Part shown: one piece after another, positions 59,573 through 64,000 of the stretch
How the letters are laid out: the number at the start of each line of letters is the position of its first letter
Numbering within the stretch: the first letter of the stretch is position 1
NCBI RefSeq assembly: GCF_009857535.1
Contig: NZ_WWCS01000007.1
Location: 124,001-188,000 of the forward strand
DNA length: 64,000 nucleotides
Direction: 5' to 3'
Source: Duganella margarita
GTDB lineage: Bacteria; Pseudomonadota; Gammaproteobacteria; Burkholderiales; Burkholderiaceae_D
The notes under the pieces: generated by a model
Databases searched by the model: none
What the model was told of the DNA's origin: nothing
Seen by the model: only the letters and a program-made list of their open reading frames with translations
Program-made: the position numbers and the translations under genes

Positions 59573-62046
59573 GGCTGGTGCTCCTTATTTGCGAGTTTCT
59601 GGCGCCTTTGGCGGATTTGTTGTTGAAGGATTGGCTCCCACGCCTCTGGCGCATCGCCGACTTTGGCGCGAATCTCGTCCAGCAGCAGCACGTTGTCCAG
59701 CGAGCCGGAGAAGATGTTCAGAACGTCCGGCATGTCGCTGAGGTCGTACTTCAGGATGGCCGACTGATGGTTTTGCTTGACCAGCAGCAGCCTGCTGTTC
59801 TCGTTCATGTTGCGGATGAGGTTGAATTCCTGTTCGCTGAGCTTGAAGCCCAGCACGTAGTCGTCGTGGTCGGCCGCCGGGTTGGGCAGGAAGATCTTGG
59901 TCACGCACTGCTCGACGATGGTCTTGCTGATGCGGTGCAGCAGGGTATCGGCGGGCGACTGCGTGATGAAGACGCCGATGCCATTCAGTTTGCGGATGGT
60001 TTTTTGACGGTTGTAGACCGAATCGGCGAACTGGTCGTTTTCCAGGTACTTCCAGAACTCGTCCATGTAGTAGACGAAGGGATTGCCGTCGATCATGTCG
60101 GTGCTCATGTGCAGCAGCAGGTCGACGATGGGTGAGCAAAGTTGTGCGTCATCGAGGATCTCGGTGCAGTCGTAGCCATAGATGCCGACGCCCTGCAGGT
60201 CCAATTGGTGCGTGTGGCGCGGGTTGTCGAAGGCCCAGCCAAGCGGACCTTGGGCAGTCCATTTGCGCAGCCGGTCGCGCAGGCTGCGTCCTCCCTGGCG
60301 CACGGTCAGGTTTTGCCACACGGTCGATAAGCGGCGCAGCTCGAATGGAATGGCGTCGCTCATGACGGTGCGCACAGCATGGCTGGTTTCGTTTTCTTCC
60401 TGGGTCTCGTCGCCAGGCTGGGCTGGTCCTGCCAGCAGGCGCAGCCACTGTTCGCAGTAGGCGATGTTGCGTTCGGTCAGCGGTAGCTGGAACGGATTCA
60501 GGCCGGTCGGTTCACCGCGCTTGAAGCCGGTGTAGTGGCCATCGAGGCGGCGGATGCAGATTTCTGCGCCGCGTTCCTTGTCGAAAAACATGGCGCGGTA
60601 GCCCGGATATTTCTGGGCCAGGGTCATCAGGCCGTTGACCAGCGCTGTCTTGCCGACCCCGGTAGGGCCGATGACGATGGTGTTGCCGGGGCGTTTGTCG
60701 TCGGTGGAGTCCTGGTCCACCGGCGAGGCGTGGTGGTTGAGGAAGTAGGGCTGACCGCTGGGGGTGTCCATCAATGCCAGCGCAGGCCCCCAGGGGTTGC
60801 CGTCGCGTTTGCCTTGCGCGAAGTTATGCAACGGCGCCAGATTGGTGAAGTTTTTGCTGGTGATCGCGGCTTCACGCGGCCGCATGCCCCAGTTGCCGGG
60901 CAGCTGGGCGAACCAGGCGCATTCGGGGATGGCATCGATGATCGCCATCTTGAAGCCCGGCCCATCCTGTAGTGCCGTGCGCGCTTGCGCCATGTGGCGC
61001 GCGGTTTGCGCCGGCGAGTCGCCAAACACTGCCAGCGAATAATGGTATTCGCCCATCTGGATATCGCCGCTGTTGACTTCGCCCATCGCGGCGTCGATCT
61101 CCTCGATCTCGCGCGTTGACGGATCCTGCGCCGCATACAGGTGGCCCCGCTGCCGCTCCAGGGCGTGCAGGGCGTCGCGCTTGCCGAGCATCGAAAAGCT
61201 CTGGGTTTCGATGTATTCGTAGTCGCTGTACAGGATGGCATTGTTCATCCCCGGCTGGGAGGTGCTGGGGTAGTCCTGGAAATCGAGCAGACCGGCGAAG
61301 CGGCGCTGTTCGGGATGCCAGATCTCCACCATGCCATTGCTGTCGCCGAAGTGCAGGCGCGAGACCGGCAGGTACTCGGCCAGCCGGGTGTCATGGCAGG
61401 CGACTTCTTCCCACACGCCGTTCAGCAGGAAGCCGTAGAACGCCGCTTGCTCGGAATAAGCGTGCCCCGCGCGCTGGTACTCGCCCAGCCGTTCCGGTCC
61501 GTAGCTGCGCAGGCTGCTTTCCAGCCGTTGTCCCATTTCGTCGATCGCTGCAAGATTGCTTTGCTGTGCCGCCAGCAGCTCGGCGAGGGAGGCGCCGGCC
61601 AGGCGCTTGCGCAGGCCCGCCTTGGGCCAGTTCAGCGGCCGGTAAATCAACGAAAGGTAGAGTTCGGTCACCATCTGGCGTGGGCCCAGGCCTGTCCGGT
61701 TGCTGGTCAGGCCGGCGTTGTAGCGTTGCGTGAAGTGGCGCGCGAACGCCTGTTCCGGCATGCCCCCCGGGATCAGGTTGACCGCGCGCCTGACCTTGTG
61801 CGCCCAGATGGCGCAGCGGCCGCCCCCCATCGCGTTCCAGAAGTTGTGCAGCGTGCGCTTGCGGTCGGCGATAAACGCCGGATCGGCGGTTTCAAACGCG
61901 ATGCCGGCGAGGCGCCAAGTGGCAAGCAGGTCGCCGTTGTGGCGCAGGCGGATCACGTTGGGGCTGATCCAGCCGCCGAAGGGGACGTGGTCGGCGATCG
62001 CCGCTTCGGCGTTGGCGCGGCGGCGCAGTGCGGTCAGGGCGCGCAT
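59569..62046 (-). CDS. virB4: VirB4-type secretion ATPase
   Basis: An 825-residue ATPase that drives pilus assembly and substrate transfer. The N-terminal CagE/VirB4 domain covers about 1-420, and the ATPase domain has Walker A IGPTGVGKTALVNGL, the FFDKERGAEICIRRL segment, Walker B in PFVYYMDEFWKYL, and the C-terminal QSPADTLLHRISKTIVEQC part. Full length. It is one base after virB3. Confidence 0.97.
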   Translation of the reverse strand: MRALTALRRRANAEAAIADHVPFGGWISPNVIRLRHNGDLLATWRLAGIAFETADPAFIADRKRTLHNFWNAMGGGRCAIWAHKVRRAVNLIPGGMPEQAFARHFTQRYNAGLTSNRTGLGPRQMVTELYLSLIYRPLNWPKAGLRKRLAGASLAELLAAQQSNLAAIDEMGQRLESSLRSYGPERLGEYQRAGHAYSEQAAFYGFLLNGVWEEVACHDTRLAEYLPVSRLHFGDSNGMVEIWHPEQRRFAGLLDFQDYPSTSQPGMNNAILYSDYEYIETQSFSMLGKRDALHALERQRGHLYAAQDPSTREIEEIDAAMGEVNSGDIQMGEYHYSLAVFGDSPAQTARHMAQARTALQDGPGFKMAIIDAIPECAWFAQLPGNWGMRPREAAITSKNFTNLAPLHNFAQGKRDGNPWGPALALMDTPSGQPYFLNHHASPVDQDSTDDKRPGNTIVIGPTGVGKTALVNGLMTLAQKYPGYRAMFFDKERGAEICIRRLDGHYTGFKRGEPTGLNPFQLPLTERNIAYCEQWLRLLAGPAQPGDETQEENETSHAVRTVMSDAIPFELRRLSTVWQNLTVRQGGRSLRDRLRKWTAQGPLGWAFDNPRHTHQLDLQGVGIYGYDCTEILDDAQLCSPIVDLLLHMSTDMIDGNPFVYYMDEFWKYLENDQFADSVYNRQKTIRKLNGIGVFITQSPADTLLHRISKTIVEQCVTKIFLPNPAADHDDYVLGFKLSEQEFNLIRNMNENSRLLLVKQNHQSAILKYDLSDMPDVLNIFSGSLDNVLLLDEIRAKVGDAPEAWEPILQQQIRQRRQKLANKEHQP

Positions 62047-62047
62047 G

Positions 62048-62374
62048 TCAGCTCCGGCGTTGGTAGTTGTGCGGGCTGTAGGAGTACGCTCCCCAGCGCA
62101 GCCGCGATGACCAGTGAAGGAGGCGCATGCGGACCCTTAGCCACAGCTGACGCAGGCGCTGGTCGTCTTTTTTGGTGGCGGCGCGCATTTCCAGCACCAG
62201 CGGAATGTAGACGGTGGCAGCGCCGAGCAGGGCGTAGGCTGTGAACAGGTAAGCCAGCCACACCCCCGCCAGCGCGCAGGCCAGCGTGACCATGACCATC
62301 GGCATCAGCGGAATACCGAGCAGCATCGCAGGGCGGGTGCAACCGCGAAAGAAAGGATCGTCGAAGTCATCCAT
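62048..62374 (-). CDS. virB3: VirB3-type inner-membrane protein
   Basis: A 108-residue protein. MDDFDDPFFRGCTRPAMLLG is the typical VirB3 start (DPLFkgaTRPa pattern), followed by two adjacent hydrophobic segments (MPMVMVTLACALAGVWLAYL and the next LLGAATVYIPLVLEM). The ATG at 62374 is chosen for this match. It works with VirB4 in pilus assembly. Confidence 0.93.
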   Translation of the reverse strand: MDDFDDPFFRGCTRPAMLLGIPLMPMVMVTLACALAGVWLAYLFTAYALLGAATVYIPLVLEMRAATKKDDQRLRQLWLRVRMRLLHWSSRLRWGAYSYSPHNYQRRS

Positions 62375-62390
62375 GGCGAGCCCTTCATTT

Positions 62391-62681
62391 TCATTTGACG
62401 AATTGCGCTGCATATACGCCTGCCCCCGCGGCGATGCCGGCTCCCACAAGAAGATGCCAAATATCAATTAGCCGTTTGTGCCGGGCGCCGATTTCAATAC
62501 CGGCCATGACGAAAAAGCCTGTGAAGATCACGACACAGGCGGCGACCAACAGATTCAACCCGAATTGCAGGTTCTCCGTTATTTTCGTCTGTTGCACCTG
62601 CGCCGAGGCTTGTACACAGACGCTGCACAGCAGGGGGAAGATACTGGCCGACAGAATGCGGGAAACGGTTGCCTTGTTCAT
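62391..62681 (-). CDS. virB2: VirB2-type pilin
   Basis: A 96-residue prepilin. A signal peptide of about 27 residues (ASIFPLLCSVCVQASAQ end) precedes a mature part with two hydrophobic helices (LLVAACVVIFTGFFVMAGI and LLVGAGIAAGAGVYAA), the standard VirB2 pattern. It is the first gene of the operon. CAGGAGACCCC just before the ATG is the ribosome site. No virB1 transglycosylase gene precedes it in the window. Confidence 0.93.
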   Translation of the reverse strand: MNKATVSRILSASIFPLLCSVCVQASAQVQQTKITENLQFGLNLLVAACVVIFTGFFVMAGIEIGARHKRLIDIWHLLVGAGIAAGAGVYAAQFVK

Positions 62682-63005
62682 GGGGTCTCCTGGAGATCAA
62701 AGCTTGGGCGCGATGGCCCTGAAAGCTATTTTCTTATTTGAAACATAAGTTAATATATGAATAACTACATGAGTAGGCTAATTCACGATTGCGGGTGCTT
62801 CAAGGCGGCCGCGACGGACGGTTGATCTGGCGCTAATGTCAGGCGCTTTGCGCGGTTTGGTTGCGCAGGGATTGATCCCGCTCAGCACGTGAATTTTTTA
62901 CTGCTAGGTTGCACTTCGCGAACGGATCGGGTTTGATCTGCCGCATGCCCGCGCGCTGCGGACGGCGTACAACAGCGGAGGATGGGACGATTACGCGGGG
63001 TGGCA
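62682..63005. other. Divergent intergenic region between T4SS operon and parAB
   Basis: About 320 bases between divergent genes. The 80 bases nearest virB2 are AT-rich (62730-62780) and likely hold its promoter. No clear ParB or regulator binding palindrome was found. Confidence 0.5.
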
Positions 63006-63851
63006 ATGAAAACCGTGGCGGTGGCGACGCAGAAGGGCGGGGTGGGCAAGACCTTCGTGTCTTGCCAGCTCGGCTTTCGCTTGGCTGGCTTGGCGGCGCC
63101 GACGCTCTTGCTGGACCTGGACCAGCAACTCAATGCCAGCGACAGCATGGCGCGCGGCGGCCTGGTGGCGTGTGCGCCGTTCACCATGCTGGAGGTGTTC
63201 GAGGGACGCGCCGGTGAGCTGCCGCCCGGCCAACTGGTGATGGTGCCGGGCCATCCGGACCTGGCGGCCATGGAGCGCCAGCCGCAGCGCCACAATGCGT
63301 TCGTCAACGCACTGCAGCGTTTCCTGGCCGAGGTCTCCGGACGGTTCAGGGTGTGCGTGATGGATACCAATCCCAGTCCGGACGTGCGCTACGCGGCGGC
63401 GCTGGCGACCGCTGACTTCCTGCTGGCGCCGGTGCAGCTGAACCAGGAGGCGATCGACGGCATCGCGACGCTGCTGCACCATGGGCGCTACGGCTACCAC
63501 AAGATCCGCCAGGTCCTGAATCCCCGGCTGGAACTGATCGGCATCCTGCCGAACCTGGTGGAGGGCACGCCGTTCCAGCGCGCCAATCTGCAGCAACTGG
63601 TGCTCCAGCATCCGGGCTTGCTGATCCCGGTGCCGCGCGGCGATGTCATGGGCTACGCCTATATTCCGACCCGGACCGCGGTGGCGGAAGCGCAGGCGGC
63701 CGGCGTGCCGCTGTGGCAGTTGCGTCAGCGTCCTGCCGGCCCGCAGCCGGCGGGCGGCGCCCTGCCGCTGCGCAGCGCGGCGCGCGATGCCTGGCGCGAG
63801 ATCAAGCCGTCGTTCGACGCCATTGCCGCCATCCTGCTGCGCGAGGACTGA
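63006..63851 (+). CDS. parA: ParA-family partition ATPase
   Basis: A 281-residue ATPase. The deviant Walker A is ATQKGGVGKTFVSCQL (residues about 6-21), Walker A' is LLLDLDQQLNAS and Walker B is VCVMDTNPSPDVRYA. The length fits small ICE and plasmid ParA proteins. The ATG at 63006 is chosen because the Walker A motif follows at once. It is one base before the parB start, divergent from the T4SS operon. Confidence 0.95.
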   Translation: MKTVAVATQKGGVGKTFVSCQLGFRLAGLAAPTLLLDLDQQLNASDSMARGGLVACAPFTMLEVFEGRAGELPPGQLVMVPGHPDLAAMERQPQRHNAFVNALQRFLAEVSGRFRVCVMDTNPSPDVRYAAALATADFLLAPVQLNQEAIDGIATLLHHGRYGYHKIRQVLNPRLELIGILPNLVEGTPFQRANLQQLVLQHPGLLIPVPRGDVMGYAYIPTRTAVAEAQAAGVPLWQLRQRPAGPQPAGGALPLRSAARDAWREIKPSFDAIAAILLRED

Positions 63852-63852
63852 C

Positions 63853-64000
63853 ATGGTGCTCGACCTGTCCCGTCTGGATGAAGGGCTGGTGCTGTCACGG
63901 ACGCGGGCAGTGCCGCCGGCGGCGCCGGTGGCCGAGTTTGAAGAAGATCCGGACCAGCCGCGCAGCGAATTCGACGAGGACGCGGCGTTTGCCGCGCTGG
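63853..64000 (+). CDS. parB: ParB-family partition protein, N-terminal end only
   Basis: The first 49 residues are visible, MVLDLSRLDEGLVLS and later EEDPDQPRSEFDEDAAFAAL, the last being the ParB N-terminal motif with QPR that begins the nuclease-like domain. The window ends inside the gene. It follows parA at once. Confidence 0.9.
   Translation, partial: MVLDLSRLDEGLVLSRTRAVPPAAPVAEFEEDPDQPRSEFDEDAAFAAL

Noticed and set aside
61141..62244. Long open frame opposite virB4
   Set aside because: Antisense shadow. VirB4 on the other strand has all its motifs.
1..64000. CRISPR array
   Set aside because: No series of regularly spaced direct repeats of 24-40 bases was seen, and no cas genes are present.

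Overview
This window looks like the chromosome of a high-GC betaproteobacterium, most probably Oxalobacteraceae (Massilia/Duganella/Janthinobacterium-like). That is an inference from protein style and from the housekeeping block gloB - methyltransferase - rnhA - dnaQ - tRNA-Val, an order also known from E. coli (gloB-yafS-rnhA-dnaQ). From the tRNA onward the window reads as the left part of a large integrative and conjugative element (ICE) or stacked genomic islands. The right end lies outside the window.

Layout. 1-3.5 kb: core genes (malate synthase C-terminus, glyoxalase II, SAM methyltransferase, RNase HI, DNA polymerase III epsilon) and tRNA-Val(CAC). 3.6-5.0 kb: tyrosine integrase and excisionase abutting the tRNA 3' end. 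5-7.2 kb: an IS110 element with a strongly folded leader and an IS21 IstA remnant. 7.3-9.65 kb: an unusual gene group with a proteasome-beta-like Ntn-hydrolase, an unknown 124-residue protein and a RibD/CDA-type deaminase. 9.8-11.5 kb: a ParB C-terminal remnant and a TacAT-type toxin-antitoxin pair. 11.5-18.3 kb: a cluster of unrecognised genes including a 1106-residue membrane protein. 18.6-22.2 kb: an IS256 remnant, a HEPN-domain protein and a second IS110. 22.6-26.7 kb: a beta-lactamase-fold serine hydrolase, an IS481 element and a small beta-trefoil-like protein. 27.7-32.7 kb: a large serine recombinase, a frameshifted amidohydrolase and a KfrA-like protein.

33-38.4 kb: a complete SOS mutagenesis cassette imuA-imuB-dnaE2 with a perfect LexA box, divergent from a Xre/RES toxin-antitoxin pair (38.5-39.9 kb). 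40.5-42.4 kb: a low-GC NACHT-type STAND NTPase, a likely antiphage gene. 42.9-46.1 kb: a tyrosine recombinase, an H-NS-like protein and a run of five small co-oriented genes, each ending at a shared boundary repeat. The last repeat is split by an IS1111-type element. 47.8-48.1 kb: an ABM-type monooxygenase.

49-62.7 kb: a P-type (VirB/VirD4) type IV secretion operon transcribed leftwards: virB2, B3, B4, B7-like lipoprotein, B6, B5, B8, B9, B10, B11, a two-part virD4, an OmpA-like lipoprotein, an LPD7-domain protein and a small protein. 63-64 kb: divergent parA and the start of parB. Integration, partition and conjugation genes make the backbone. Between them sit defence candidates, toxin-antitoxin pairs, SOS mutagenesis genes and IS elements as cargo. 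No relaxase is visible in this window. The candidates for something undescribed are the proteasome-like/deaminase group, the 11.5-18.3 kb cluster, and the repeat-bounded small-gene array.
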